Positions 15,413-24,401 of a DNA stretch of 39,599 nucleotides are shown one piece after another. Positions within the stretch are counted from its first letter, which is position 1; each line of letters opens with the position of its first letter. Under the pieces are notes generated by a model. It ran no database searches and was not told where the DNA came from. It was given only the letters and a program-made list of their open reading frames with translations. Source of the stretch: an uncultured Lachnospiraceae bacterium (GTDB taxonomy: Bacteria > Bacillota > Clostridia > Lachnospirales > Lachnospiraceae); NCBI GenBank assembly GCA_946558695.1, contig CAMNTQ010000030.1:1-39599 (forward strand). The letters are read 5' to 3'. The position numbers and the translations under genes are program-made.

Positions 15413-17095
15413 GGGCAGAAACCCGTCTAAGCTGATTTTAAAACGGACAACCAGCCTTTCTTTGGTGATATCAATACGTTCAATCAGTTTATTTACCAGC
15501 ACGCGTTTCGTAGCTGTATCTGCATGAAGAAACATTTCCCTCCAGGTCGGTATCTGATGTTGGATATTCTCCCGATGTTTTGCGGCAACAGCAGTGTTCA
15601 GCAGTATAGTTTCTTTTTCCTTTATGATTTCCATTTGCTTTTTTTCCTTCTCTTTTTGTGTATCAATGATGCGGACTAAATCCCTTAATGTAAGAGGATA
15701 TTCTCTGGACATAGCGTCGGGGATATGATCTTCCATGACTCTGATATTATTTTTGATTTTTTCAAGGTGTTTTTTTGCCGCCGCTAAATCCTGTTTCTGC
15801 TTCTTTAATTTTGCACTGTTATTTGCGGCAATCTGAAGGGAAATGTTCGCATTTTCCATTAACTTGCTGCCATACTCTTCCAATATCTCATATACGATCG
15901 GTTCAATCACATCCGCTCTATATTGCTTTGTCTTATCGTGAGGTATTCCATGGTAAGCATTTTGGCATTTGTATATGGCTGTCTTGCTTGTTCTTTGTTC
16001 ACCGGTTCCTTTGATCGTCCAGTAATTGTACTTACTGCCGTTTACCATCTTACAGCCACAGTAACCGCAGTGTAAGATATCTACGAGAGATAGCATACCG
16101 TCGTTTCGTTTCAGTACGGTTATATCTTGATTTTTCAAAGATTTCGTGTACTTATTGCTTCTTAGCTCACGTTTTTTCTGCACTCTTTTCCATGTATCTT
16201 CATCAATGATTATAAGGCTAGGATTGGGTTTATCTGAAAGAATCCATTCACTGCTGTCTAAATTGCGGTGTCTTCCGTTTAAGCTTTCTCTGCGGTTGTA
16301 GGCGGTATAGCCTGCATAGATCGGATTGGTGAGGATACTGGTGATGGTTCCGCTTTTCCAAACGTCGTTCGGCGCAAGGTTTTTATATTGTTTGTCTGTA
16401 TTCAATGTTTTTGCAATTTTAGCCGAGCCATATTCTTTGTTTAATGACAATTCATAGATGTATTTAACAACTTCTGACTGTTCAGGAGATATGACTAAAT
16501 GCTTCAAAGCCCGTCCATGTTTGCTGATTTCACCGGAGTGCTCCAGCACGTATCCATAGGGAGCTTTGCCGCCCATAAATTTTCCTGACTGAACTAATTT
16601 TCTGGCGGTGTCTTTTACTCTCATTCCTGTATCGGCGCTGCTTTTCTGTGCATTTCCATATCGCAAAGCTAACATCATCTGTCCCATAATATCATCATTT
16701 CTCGGAGAAATGCAGCCGTCTTTTACTGTATATACATCTACGCCGAGATTTTTTAAAGACATGATATAACCGCCTATTTCCCACATTCTTCGCCCGATTC
16801 GGTCATCTTTGTATACAACTAATATATCATATTCGCGGTTTTCGGCATCATGATATGCCTCCTGTAAAATTTCCCTGTCTGCAACCGGATTTTTGTAGCC
16901 GCTATTGCTGCCTTCAAAGTATTCCTTGCCATCTAAAATCCATTCTGAATGAGATTTTACATACTCTATAATAAGTTGTCTTTGTACAGTTAAATCTCCG
17001 TCAGACTCTAATTGTTGGTCTGAACTTACACGTAACAACATTCTGGCACGTTTTTTATGAATTTCTTCTGGAAGTAAATTTCCGCCTGTATTCAT
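15374..17095 (-). CDS. large serine recombinase (integrase of the element)
   Basis: A 573-residue large serine recombinase that would integrate and excise the element. Domains in order: N-terminal resolvase catalytic domain (ARMLLRVSSDQQ with the nucleophilic Ser, then VYKDDRIGRR with catalytic Arg), recombinase domain (GKAPYGYVLE and WKSGTITSILTNPIYAG), zinc ribbon (HCGYCGCKM with a later KCQN), a coiled coil (LKKQKQDLAAAKKHLEKIKN) and a C-terminal strand region (ERIDITKERLVVRFK). ATG at 17095 is chosen because AAGGAGGAGGAG lies just upstream; an in-frame start at 17140 is less likely. The last residues (VVPE, stop) are read across the crossover into host DNA, so the C-terminus should differ in the circular form. 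Confidence 0.93.
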   Translation of the reverse strand: MNTGGNLLPEEIHKKRARMLLRVSSDQQLESDGDLTVQRQLIIEYVKSHSEWILDGKEYFEGSNSGYKNPVADREILQEAYHDAENREYDILVVYKDDRIGRRMWEIGGYIMSLKNLGVDVYTVKDGCISPRNDDIMGQMMLALRYGNAQKSSADTGMRVKDTARKLVQSGKFMGGKAPYGYVLEHSGEISKHGRALKHLVISPEQSEVVKYIYELSLNKEYGSAKIAKTLNTDKQYKNLAPNDVWKSGTITSILTNPIYAGYTAYNRRESLNGRHRNLDSSEWILSDKPNPSLIIIDEDTWKRVQKKRELRSNKYTKSLKNQDITVLKRNDGMLSLVDILHCGYCGCKMVNGSKYNYWTIKGTGEQRTSKTAIYKCQNAYHGIPHDKTKQYRADVIEPIVYEILEEYGSKLMENANISLQIAANNSAKLKKQKQDLAAAKKHLEKIKNNIRVMEDHIPDAMSREYPLTLRDLVRIIDTQKEKEKKQMEIIKEKETILLNTAVAAKHRENIQHQIPTWREMFLHADTATKRVLVNKLIERIDITKERLVVRFKISLDGFLPQSRISNNEVVPE

Positions 17096-17177
17096 ATACT
17101 CCTCCTCCTTTTTGCTATTATTTTCAAATTGCTGCTTCAAGCAGGCAGCGGAAATATTTTTAGATGCATGTTTGAAA

Positions 17178-17336
17178 CTAAAAAATTGATGTTAAATTTT
17201 CCTGAAGAATGCTGGTAAGAAGATTTTTCACTTCTCTTATTATATTTTCTTCATTTTTCGGTTTTTTGGGAAATTCCAGTATGATTTTCATATCATTCCG
17301 CTCCTGCACCAAATGTTTGAAATCCTGCTGTTTCAT
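17178..17336 (-). CDS. 52-residue protein upstream of the recombinase
   Basis: A short frame starts at ATG 17336 (AGAGGA nine bases upstream) and ends at TAG 17178, 83 bases before the recombinase start. The product is charged: KQQDFKHLVQERNDMKIILE, then FPKKPKNEENIIREVKNLL. Short proteins of this kind (a strand ending EFP or similar, then a helix IxxEVKxIL) often precede large serine recombinases in Clostridia elements. It might regulate the recombinase or be a directionality factor, but that is inference. The opposite-strand frame at 17209-17490 is its shadow. Confidence 0.5.
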   Translation of the reverse strand: MKQQDFKHLVQERNDMKIILEFPKKPKNEENIIREVKNLLTSILQENLTSIF

Positions 17337-17516
17337 GGGGTATCCTCTGTTATACAGACTCCATTTATTATTATTTGGAGATTGCTTGTCACATTCATAT
17401 GTATTTGTGAGAAAGCAGCCAATATTTTATGAACTATCATCTGATTCGGATATTGCCAATGGTTTTTGGCAACTAATAGGGGAATATTAATATATATATT
17501 ATTAAATAAATAATTG

Positions 17517-17599
17517 AAATATTATTGATAGTACACAAAAAATATCAATAATATTTGTTTAAAATATCAATAGAAATATTTATACATAAATGATAGAAT
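17517..17599 (+). promoter_or_regulatory. operator-like inverted repeat and extended -10 promoter of catabolic operon
   Basis: AAATATTATTGATA (17517-17530) and TATCAATAATATTT (17543-17556) form a perfect 14-bp inverted repeat with a 12-base spacer. TATCAATA recurs at 17565-17572, exactly 22 bases after its first copy, about two helix turns. Downstream, TG-A-TAGAAT (17591-17599) is an extended -10 box, and TTTAAA (17558-17563) with TATACA (17581-17586) at 17 bases is an alternative promoter. The layout suits regulated expression of the aldolase operon, whose ribosome site and ATG (17655) follow. The rest of 17337-17516 is AT-rich and holds no gene I can support. Confidence 0.5.
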
Positions 17600-17654
17600 G
17601 TGAATCACAAAGAAACAAAAGGTAAAGAATCATGAAGAAAGGTTGTTGTTTTAT

Positions 17655-18302
17655 ATGCTGGAAAGACAGAAAGAAATTATAGTGGAAGTTGGAAAGTATT
17701 TATTTGAAAGGGGATTCACACAACTCTCAGGAGGAAATATCAGTTTGAGAGATCCAGAGACAGATCTTGTGGCGATTAAACCAAGCGGAGCAGCTTATGG
17801 GCTTATGAAGCCGGAAGATATTATTGTTGTTGATATTGATGGAAATGTTATGGAAGGTACCCTTAAACCGTCTATTGAAACGGGAATGCATACGGGTGTT
17901 TATCGAAACAGGCCGGATATCAATGCGGTTATTCATTGTCATACACCCTTTGTAATTGCATGGTCTTTAAAAAATGAACCATATATTCCAACAGTTACAG
18001 TTAGTCAGTATGTGACGAATGGGGCGATAAAAGTGGCGCCGCTTGAGGGAGCAGGTTCACAAGGGCTTGCAAAAGCAGCAGTAGATACGCTTGGCGCTGA
18101 TTATGCAATTGGATTAAAAGGGCACGGGCTGCTTGCTTGCGGTCCTGATATGAAATGGGCATTAGAGGCGGCACTTGTTACAGAAGATGCTGCAATGATT
18201 GCCTGTATATGCAAGGCGATGGGCGGCGAAACAGCTTTTTTTGATAAAGAGCTTGGTGAAATGGAGGGCTTCGATGCACTTATAAGAATCGCAGATTTGT
18301 AA
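17655..18302 (+). CDS. class II aldolase (L-fuculose-phosphate aldolase family)
   Basis: A 215-residue zinc-dependent class II aldolase/adducin-fold enzyme that should split a phosphorylated ketose or related compound into a three-carbon piece and an aldehyde. Visible are the phosphate/substrate loop LSGGNISLRD (residues 24-33), the catalytic Glu in SIETGMHTG (Glu75), the zinc ligands HCH (His94 and His96) and the third His in LKGHGLLACG (His157). Length is usual for FucA/AraD-like enzymes. ATG 17655 is chosen; AAAGG lies 11 bases upstream, a somewhat long spacing. First gene of the eight-gene operon; the exact substrate cannot be read from sequence. Confidence 0.85.
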   Translation: MLERQKEIIVEVGKYLFERGFTQLSGGNISLRDPETDLVAIKPSGAAYGLMKPEDIIVVDIDGNVMEGTLKPSIETGMHTGVYRNRPDINAVIHCHTPFVIAWSLKNEPYIPTVTVSQYVTNGAIKVAPLEGAGSQGLAKAAVDTLGADYAIGLKGHGLLACGPDMKWALEAALVTEDAAMIACICKAMGGETAFFDKELGEMEGFDALIRIADL

Positions 18303-18343
18303 ATGATAGAGAAAGAATAAAGAAAAGCTGGAGGAGAAAGAAA

Positions 18344-19711
18344 ATGATTAAGATAGGATTGGCTTCCACATGCGATATGTATAAATCAGATACGAAAAAT
18401 GTTTCGGGATTTATAGAGCTGGCTGGAAAGAATGGCTGTGAAGTTGTGGCAAGTGAAGAGGAATTTTTTGAACCTCGCGAGGCGGCAGAAATCGCAAAAG
18501 CTTTTAAAGAGTGTGATCTGGTTGTCGTTATGGTAAAAGGATTCACATGGTTTGGAGAATGTATCAACGAGTATACAAAATTAGGTATTCCTGTCTGCTG
18601 CTGGGCAGTGCCGGAACCGCAGAAAGAGGGCGTTTTATTATTCAATTCTATGACAGGTCTCAATCTTTTTACAAGTGTAGCAAATGCGGGATATGAAATT
18701 CCGGCTGTGAAATGGCTGTACGGAAATGCAGAAGATGAGATGTTCCGGAACAGATTCCTTACAACTTTAGGAGCGATCCGAAGCATTCGGGCAATCAAAG
18801 GTAAAAAGATCGCAATTGCCGGAGGCGTTGCAGAGGGGTTTGTTAATCTGCAGTATGATAAAGAAAAGTTGGAAAGCCGATTTGAAGTGGCCATTGAGGA
18901 AGTAGATATTGATGAACTTATCGATTCAGTTCTGGATATGGAAGATGAAGAAGTAAAAGAGCTGGAAACAGAAATTAAGAACGATGCGAGCTGCTTTGAT
19001 GCCGATACAGAACGGTTTACGAAATCATGCAAACTAATAGCTGCTGTGAAAAAACAGTTTGAAAAAAACGATTATGCAGGAATGGCAATTGCATGTTGGA
19101 CACGCTTTCAGGAAAGATTAGATATTTTCCCGTGTATGGCATATGGTTATTTATGTGATCATGGATACCCGATTGCATGCGAAGGAGATTTGCCGGGACT
19201 GATCAGTATCATCATGCTGTCAGCGGCAACCCGGAACAGAGCAGCACTTATGGATATGGTACAGGTGGATTTGGAATTTAACGGAGTTGTCTGGTGGCAT
19301 TGCGGAATCGGTCTGCCAAGCTATGCGGATGAGAGAGGTATGAAGATTAAAGAATATCCCAGTGCGCCGGGCGGACCAAGTGATCCGGGAATAGTAGGGG
19401 ATCTTGTATTTAAGTCACAGCCGGCAAGTATTTTCCGTATCGCAGATAATGGAGATAGACTTTTTGCGATGAGTGCGAATATAGGAAGACAGCGGGACAG
19501 AGGACATGACGGTGTAAGAGCGTGGTTCACAGACCTGAGTATGGACGGAGAGGCTGTAAATGTTCCTGATTTTCTTGAAACATTTACAAAAAATGCACTT
19601 CCGCATCATTATGCAATGGCAGGAGGAAAGGGAGAAGCGATACTGATTGAAGCGGGTAAGATGCTTGGAATGCAGATTATTAAAAAAGAACAATATCACG
19701 ATTATTTGTAG
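18344..19711 (+). CDS. L-fucose/L-arabinose isomerase-family protein
   Basis: A 455-residue protein of the FucI/AraA-like fold, which normally interconverts aldoses and ketoses with a divalent metal. Visible are the N-terminal Rossmann-like part (MIKIGLASTCDMYKSD), the central domain (GKKIAIAGGVAEGF), the metal-site region CEGDLPGLISIIMLSA and the C-terminal stretch containing HHYAMAGGKGEA. It is shorter than classical FucI (about 590) and resembles the shorter FucI-like proteins of uncertain specificity. GGAGGAGAAAG precedes the ATG. It follows the aldolase by 41 bases and precedes the dehydrogenase by 12, in one operon. Confidence 0.8.
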   Translation: MIKIGLASTCDMYKSDTKNVSGFIELAGKNGCEVVASEEEFFEPREAAEIAKAFKECDLVVVMVKGFTWFGECINEYTKLGIPVCCWAVPEPQKEGVLLFNSMTGLNLFTSVANAGYEIPAVKWLYGNAEDEMFRNRFLTTLGAIRSIRAIKGKKIAIAGGVAEGFVNLQYDKEKLESRFEVAIEEVDIDELIDSVLDMEDEEVKELETEIKNDASCFDADTERFTKSCKLIAAVKKQFEKNDYAGMAIACWTRFQERLDIFPCMAYGYLCDHGYPIACEGDLPGLISIIMLSAATRNRAALMDMVQVDLEFNGVVWWHCGIGLPSYADERGMKIKEYPSAPGGPSDPGIVGDLVFKSQPASIFRIADNGDRLFAMSANIGRQRDRGHDGVRAWFTDLSMDGEAVNVPDFLETFTKNALPHHYAMAGGKGEAILIEAGKMLGMQIIKKEQYHDYL

Positions 19712-19723
19712 GAGGAAAGATTT

Positions 19724-20746
19724 ATGAAAGCGATAGTTGCATATGGCGCAGGAGATTATAGATATTGTGAGATAGATACTCCAAAGGCAGGGAAAGGTGA
19801 GATTCTCATTAAAATCGAAGCGGCAGGCATTTGCGCTTCTGACAGAGCAGTGTATATGGGCGGGGATCCATGGGGAGGTATTGAATCCCCAAGAACGCCA
19901 GGTCATGAATTTGTAGGAATCATTGAAGAAATCGGATCTGGAGCGGAAGAAAGAGGGTTTAGAACAGGGGACAGAGTTACTGCAGAATGTATCATGCCTT
20001 GTGGCAAATGTTATTACTGCAAGAAAGGGCTTTATCATTTGTGCGAAGATGAAAATGGCTTTCTTGAAGGGGGATTTGCTGAATATATGATTCTTCCGGA
20101 AAAAGCATTGATTCATAAAATTTCAAAAGATATTCCGGCGGCAGAGGCTTCGCTTTGCGAACCGCTTTCCTGTTCGGCTTATGCAGTGAATCAGACAGGA
20201 ATGGGAATGGAAGATACGGTTGTCATTTCCGGACTTGGAGCAATTGGAATGGGAATGCTTCAGTTTGCGCTATTAAGAAATCCTGCAAAAATTATCGGTG
20301 TTGATACAAATGAGGTACTCTGCAAAATTGCAAAAGAACTGGGTGCGGCAGAAGTGCTGAATCCTGCGAAAGACGATGTTCCAGAGAGAATTATGCAATT
20401 AACGGGCGGTGTGGGCTGCGATATTTATATGGAAGCAACAGGTAATCCCATTTCTGTAAGAACGGGAATGGAATGTTTGAGAAAACAGGGAATGCTTTTC
20501 ATCTACAGCGTATTTAAAAATAAAGCGGAGCTTGATTTAAATCAGATCAGTGAGTTTAAAGAACTTAGGGTGATTGGCGGGCATCTTAGCCCAAATGCCT
20601 TCCCTTATACGATTGATTGCCTGAAAAAAGGAAAAATCAATGCAAAGGTTATGGCAACAGATATTTTTAGCTTAAGTGAGATTGACGATGCGATGATGAC
20701 TAAGAATGCGAATGGAGCATCGATTAAAACAATTTTAATACCATAA
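19724..20746 (+). CDS. zinc-dependent medium-chain alcohol/polyol dehydrogenase
   Basis: A 340-residue medium-chain dehydrogenase. Visible are the catalytic zinc ligands (Cys in AAGICASD, GHEFVG), the structural zinc cysteines in CIMPCGKCYYCKKGLYHLC, and the nucleotide-binding GLGAIGMG. The stretch GGDPWGG, PGHEFVGIIEEIGSGAEERG and the cysteine cluster recall dehydrogenases acting on four-carbon polyols such as erythritol and threitol, which makes a sugar alcohol a reasonable substrate guess, but this is recall and not a search. GGAGGAAAG lies upstream of the ATG. NAD(H) is likely the cofactor. It could supply a ketose to the kinase in the same operon. Confidence 0.85.
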   Translation: MKAIVAYGAGDYRYCEIDTPKAGKGEILIKIEAAGICASDRAVYMGGDPWGGIESPRTPGHEFVGIIEEIGSGAEERGFRTGDRVTAECIMPCGKCYYCKKGLYHLCEDENGFLEGGFAEYMILPEKALIHKISKDIPAAEASLCEPLSCSAYAVNQTGMGMEDTVVISGLGAIGMGMLQFALLRNPAKIIGVDTNEVLCKIAKELGAAEVLNPAKDDVPERIMQLTGGVGCDIYMEATGNPISVRTGMECLRKQGMLFIYSVFKNKAELDLNQISEFKELRVIGGHLSPNAFPYTIDCLKKGKINAKVMATDIFSLSEIDDAMMTKNANGASIKTILIP

Positions 20747-20761
20747 GAGAGGTGATTTGCA

Positions 20762-21730
20762 ATGAGAATCTGGATTACAGCTCCGTTTCAGCATACTTAT
20801 CTGGATAAATTGAACAGAGAACATGAAGTATGCTATGAAAATTGGTTTGAGACAGGTATTGCCCGCGAAGGAGATGAATTAGCAAAGCAGTTAAATGAAA
20901 AAAAGACAGAAATATTTGTGACAGAAGAAGATATTGTTCAAAAAGAGGTTTTTGAAAACTGTCCGAATTTGAAAATGTTAATTGTATGCAGAGCAAGCAC
21001 TTCTAATATTGATCTTGATGCCGCAAAAGAAAATAATGTTATCGTTGTAAACACACCCGGAAGAAATGCAGTAGGAGTTGCCGAGATGGTTGTAGGTATG
21101 ATGATTAGTATTTCCAGAAAATTCTATGAAGGCGAAAAAATGATTCGTGACGGAAGATGGAAGGATGATTATTATTTTCAATCATTTGGAACGGAGCTGG
21201 ATGGAAAAGTTATTGGGTTTGTCGGTTTTGGAAATGTTGCGAAGGAAACGGCGAAACGTCTTTCGGTGTTCGGCATGAAAATCCTTGCATATGATCCATA
21301 TGTTTCAGCGGAAGTTATGGGAGAGTATACTGCAGAAAAAGTGGAAGACCTTAAAGAATTGGTGTCGAAAAGCGATTATATTTCGAATCATCTTCCGGTT
21401 ACGCTGAGCACAAGGGGGATGCTGGATAAAAATATTCTCAGCCATATGAAGAGTACAGCTTATTTTATTAATTCAGCGAGGGCGGCAACGACAAACGAAA
21501 AAGATGTGTTGGAGATTCTTCGTGAAAAGAAAATAGCAGGAGCCGCTTTTGATGTGTATGGGGAAGAACCGATCAGAATCGGAAGCCCTTATCTGGAAAT
21601 TGAGAATATTGAACTTCTCCCTCATATCGGGGGTTCTACATACAATGCGATTGAAAAGCATTCAAAGAAAAGTTTTGAGGCGATACAGGCATTTGTGGAA
21701 GAAAAGGAGATTCATAACAGAGTTGTGTAG
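20762..21730 (+). CDS. D-isomer-specific 2-hydroxyacid dehydrogenase family
   Basis: A 322-residue NAD-dependent dehydrogenase of the phosphoglycerate/D-lactate dehydrogenase family. The nucleotide-binding motif is IGFVGFGNVAKETAK. The catalytic triad is present as Arg in INSARAATTNE, Glu in YGEEPIRIGS and His in LLPHIGGSTYNA. A short N-terminal domain (RIWITAPFQHTYLDKLNREH) is unlike serine-pathway SerA, and there is no C-terminal regulatory domain. It reduces a 2-keto acid or oxidises a D-2-hydroxy acid. AGAGAGGTGATTTGCA precedes the ATG. Its presence suggests an acid intermediate in the pathway. Confidence 0.88.
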   Translation: MRIWITAPFQHTYLDKLNREHEVCYENWFETGIAREGDELAKQLNEKKTEIFVTEEDIVQKEVFENCPNLKMLIVCRASTSNIDLDAAKENNVIVVNTPGRNAVGVAEMVVGMMISISRKFYEGEKMIRDGRWKDDYYFQSFGTELDGKVIGFVGFGNVAKETAKRLSVFGMKILAYDPYVSAEVMGEYTAEKVEDLKELVSKSDYISNHLPVTLSTRGMLDKNILSHMKSTAYFINSARAATTNEKDVLEILREKKIAGAAFDVYGEEPIRIGSPYLEIENIELLPHIGGSTYNAIEKHSKKSFEAIQAFVEEKEIHNRVV

Positions 21731-21745
21731 ATTCGGGAGAGAAAA

Positions 21746-23182
21746 ATGGGAAAATATGCAATAGTTTTTGACGCAGGAACAGGGGCGGGGAGATGCAATC
21801 TGTTTGATGTAACAGGAAAACTTGTATTTTACGCCTATCAGGAGTGGGGATATTTTAATGACAAAACTGCGGATGAGAAAGAAGCTATGCTGTTTGATGC
21901 AGAGCGGTTTAGAAAAATTTTGTTTTCACTCTGTCATAAAGTAATGGAACAAGCGGGGGTATCTGCAGATGATATTGCAGCGGTAAGCGCAACTTCTCAA
22001 AGAGAAGGAATGGTTTGGCTGGATAGTTCGGGAAAAGAGATCTATGCTGCACCGAGTGTTGATCTGAGAGGGGTAACTGTTGTAGAGAGTCTTCTGGAGA
22101 AAGAAACGCTCATAAAACAAATAACAGGACTTCCTGTCTCGGGAATGTTTGGGGCATCCAGACTTCTTTGGTATAAGCATTTTAATGAGCGCGTATATGA
22201 AAAACTGGACACGGTTTTGATGATCAGCGATTGGATATGCTATTTGTTGTGTGGAAACAGGGTGAGTGAACCATCTATTGCATCTTCGTCGCAGATGTTC
22301 GATATCAGAGAAAAGAAATGGTCTGACGAGCTTGCAAAAATGCTGGGAATCCGATCAGATATCTTCCCTGAAATATCCGCTTTTGGCAAACAGGCAGGAG
22401 TTGTATCAAAAGAAGCGGCAATAGAGACCGGGTTGAGAGAAGGGACACCTGTCATTTGCGGGGCTGCAGATTCTCAGGCAGGTCTGGTTGGAATGAATGT
22501 TCTGGAGGACAAGATGATCGCAGCTGTTGCGGGTACGACAACACCGGTAATGCGTGTGCTTGACAGATGTGATATTAACAAAGGCGTATTTACAAACTGT
22601 CATGGATTGTCCGGTTTGTGGCTGCATGAAGGCAATGCAGGGATCACAGGGCTGGCACTTCGGTGGGTGAAAGAAAATTTCCATGCGGAATATGAAAAAA
22701 TGACGGAGGAGGCGCTCACAGTAAGACCTGGATGTGACGGGATGAGATGCTTTTTGGGACATGAGATTGCGGGACGCAGATCAGCGACATCATACTCCGG
22801 ATTTGTATTTCCGACACCATGGATATTAGATAAATATAAATCAGGTCATTTTTATAGAGCAGTATATGAGGCGAACTGCTATGCTGTCCGAGCAAATCTC
22901 GAAGCGGTAAAGGCAGAATGCGGGAGGCCGTTATATGTGTGCGGCGGACAGAGCACTTCGGGTTTCTATAACAGTATACTGGCGGATATCTGTGAGAGAC
23001 CGGTTATTACACAAAAGGAAAGGGAAATCACAGGACTGGGCATCGCGATGGGAGCGTTTGCCGGCACAGGAATATTCAAAAATATCCGAGAGGCTGCGCA
23101 GGTAATGAGTGCGGTTGGAGAGATATATGAACCGGGGCACGACTATCATGAACATTATGAGGAATGGGTAAATCAATATTAA
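21746..23182 (+). CDS. FGGY-family carbohydrate kinase, LsrK-like
   Basis: A 478-residue FGGY kinase that should phosphorylate a sugar or polyol with ATP. The phosphate-1 loop reads FDAGTGAGRCNLFD, the family signature region reads VSATSQREGMVW, and the C-terminal adenosine site has YVCGGQSTSGFYNSILADI. Several stretches (SATSQREGMVWLDSSGKEI and MISDWICYLLCGN) recall the autoinducer-2 kinase LsrK more than xylulokinase, but LsrK partners LsrF/LsrG are absent, so I do not infer AI-2 use. The gene starts 15 bases after the dehydrogenase stop. With the isomerase and aldolase it completes the isomerase-kinase-aldolase trio seen in deoxysugar catabolism. Confidence 0.87.
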   Translation: MGKYAIVFDAGTGAGRCNLFDVTGKLVFYAYQEWGYFNDKTADEKEAMLFDAERFRKILFSLCHKVMEQAGVSADDIAAVSATSQREGMVWLDSSGKEIYAAPSVDLRGVTVVESLLEKETLIKQITGLPVSGMFGASRLLWYKHFNERVYEKLDTVLMISDWICYLLCGNRVSEPSIASSSQMFDIREKKWSDELAKMLGIRSDIFPEISAFGKQAGVVSKEAAIETGLREGTPVICGAADSQAGLVGMNVLEDKMIAAVAGTTTPVMRVLDRCDINKGVFTNCHGLSGLWLHEGNAGITGLALRWVKENFHAEYEKMTEEALTVRPGCDGMRCFLGHEIAGRRSATSYSGFVFPTPWILDKYKSGHFYRAVYEANCYAVRANLEAVKAECGRPLYVCGGQSTSGFYNSILADICERPVITQKEREITGLGIAMGAFAGTGIFKNIREAAQVMSAVGEIYEPGHDYHEHYEEWVNQY

Positions 23183-23199
23183 GCAAAGGAGATGAAAAT

Positions 23200-24360
23200 A
23201 TGATTACATCGTTTACACATTATTTAAAAACAACAATTGAGTTTGGCAATGGAAAACGCCATGAAATAAAGAATTTAATCAGAGACAGGGGTGCAGGGAA
23301 AGTATTGGTTGTTTGCGGTCCAACAGTTTATAAACTAGGAATGATCGATGATATTCTGGAAGCGGTTGGAGAAGTCGGGGTAGCAGCGGTTGTATTCACA
23401 GAAGTAGAACCGGATCCCAGAGTTGCAACAGTAGATAAATGTGGGGAGCTTTGTAAGAATGAAGCATGTGATCTTGTGATTGCAGTAGGAGGCGGAAGCG
23501 CTATGGACGTAGCGAAGGGAGCGGCAATGCTGGCGGCTAATGAGGGAAGTATCCACGATTATCTTGCAGGAAGAGGAGAAGATATCAAGGAACCTGTAAA
23601 TCCTTCGGTCCCATTGATCGCTGTTCCGACAACTTCGGGATCGGGTTCGGAAGTTTCAGAGTGTATCGTAATCGTTGATACAAACAAAATCAAAGATATT
23701 ATGTTCAGTCCGATGCTTGCGCCTGCATATGCAGTGATTGATCCGGAGATGACTTACAGCGTTTCAAAAACAACAACAATCCATACAGGACTGGATGTTT
23801 TGTCACATGCACTGGAAGCTTATTCGTCAGTCCTTAATGACGCAGTGGCAGAGCTTATGGCATTAGAAGCGTTAAGACTTGTATTTAAGAGTCTGCCCAA
23901 ATGTGTAAATGAAAGTGATGAAGAAGCCCGGAATGAGATGGCATATGCATCATTGCTTGCAGGGATCGCCCAAAGTAAATGCGGCTGTGTGATTCCTCAT
24001 GCGGCAAGCTGCCCGCTTACAGTTTATCACAATATAGCGCATGGTTTGGGGTGCGGAATGCTTCAGACAGCGACGGTGGATTACAATCGTGATGTGTGCA
24101 GTGAAAAATACAGAAAAGTGTTGGACTATATCGGAGAGACGGTTCCTGAGCATATACAGGCGGCGGATGTCCTGATCAGAAAGATAAAAGGATTATTTGC
24201 AGCTATCGGATTAGAAGAGAAGCTTGATCTGGGAAGGCTTACAGAAGAGGAGCTTAAAGGACTTGCATCAGATGCTATGATGGATGACGGAGTCAATGTA
24301 AATCCGAGAGAAGTAACAGAAGAAACTTTGGTCAGGATTTATAAGCAGAGCTTAAAATAA
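23200..24360 (+). CDS. iron-containing alcohol dehydrogenase
   Basis: A 386-residue group III (iron-type) alcohol dehydrogenase. Landmarks: the nucleotide site VGGGSAMDVAKGAAML, TTSGSGSEVS, and metal-ligand stretches GLDVLSHALEAY and IPHAASCPLTVYHNIAHGLGCG. In fucose and rhamnose pathways such an enzyme (FucO) reduces lactaldehyde released by the aldolase; an analogous aldehyde-reducing role fits here. The ATG at 23200 follows AAAGGAGATGAAAAT; an upstream in-frame ATG at 23164 lies inside the kinase gene. It belongs to the same operon. Confidence 0.9.
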   Translation: MITSFTHYLKTTIEFGNGKRHEIKNLIRDRGAGKVLVVCGPTVYKLGMIDDILEAVGEVGVAAVVFTEVEPDPRVATVDKCGELCKNEACDLVIAVGGGSAMDVAKGAAMLAANEGSIHDYLAGRGEDIKEPVNPSVPLIAVPTTSGSGSEVSECIVIVDTNKIKDIMFSPMLAPAYAVIDPEMTYSVSKTTTIHTGLDVLSHALEAYSSVLNDAVAELMALEALRLVFKSLPKCVNESDEEARNEMAYASLLAGIAQSKCGCVIPHAASCPLTVYHNIAHGLGCGMLQTATVDYNRDVCSEKYRKVLDYIGETVPEHIQAADVLIRKIKGLFAAIGLEEKLDLGRLTEEELKGLASDAMMDDGVNVNPREVTEETLVRIYKQSLK

Positions 24361-24401
24361 ACATAATTGCAGCATGCAATGAAATATAAGGAGGAAAAGA
24401 T

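Noticed and set aside
17209-17490. Plus-strand 93-codon frame upstream of the catabolic operon
   Set aside because: No ribosome site, and it is antisense to the better-supported 52-residue ORF at 17178-17336.
17632-17682. 16-residue leader-like ORF (MKKGCCFICWKDRKKL) overlapping the aldolase start, with AAAGG upstream
   Set aside because: Could couple translation of the aldolase, but the ribosome site is weak and so short a frame is likely by chance.
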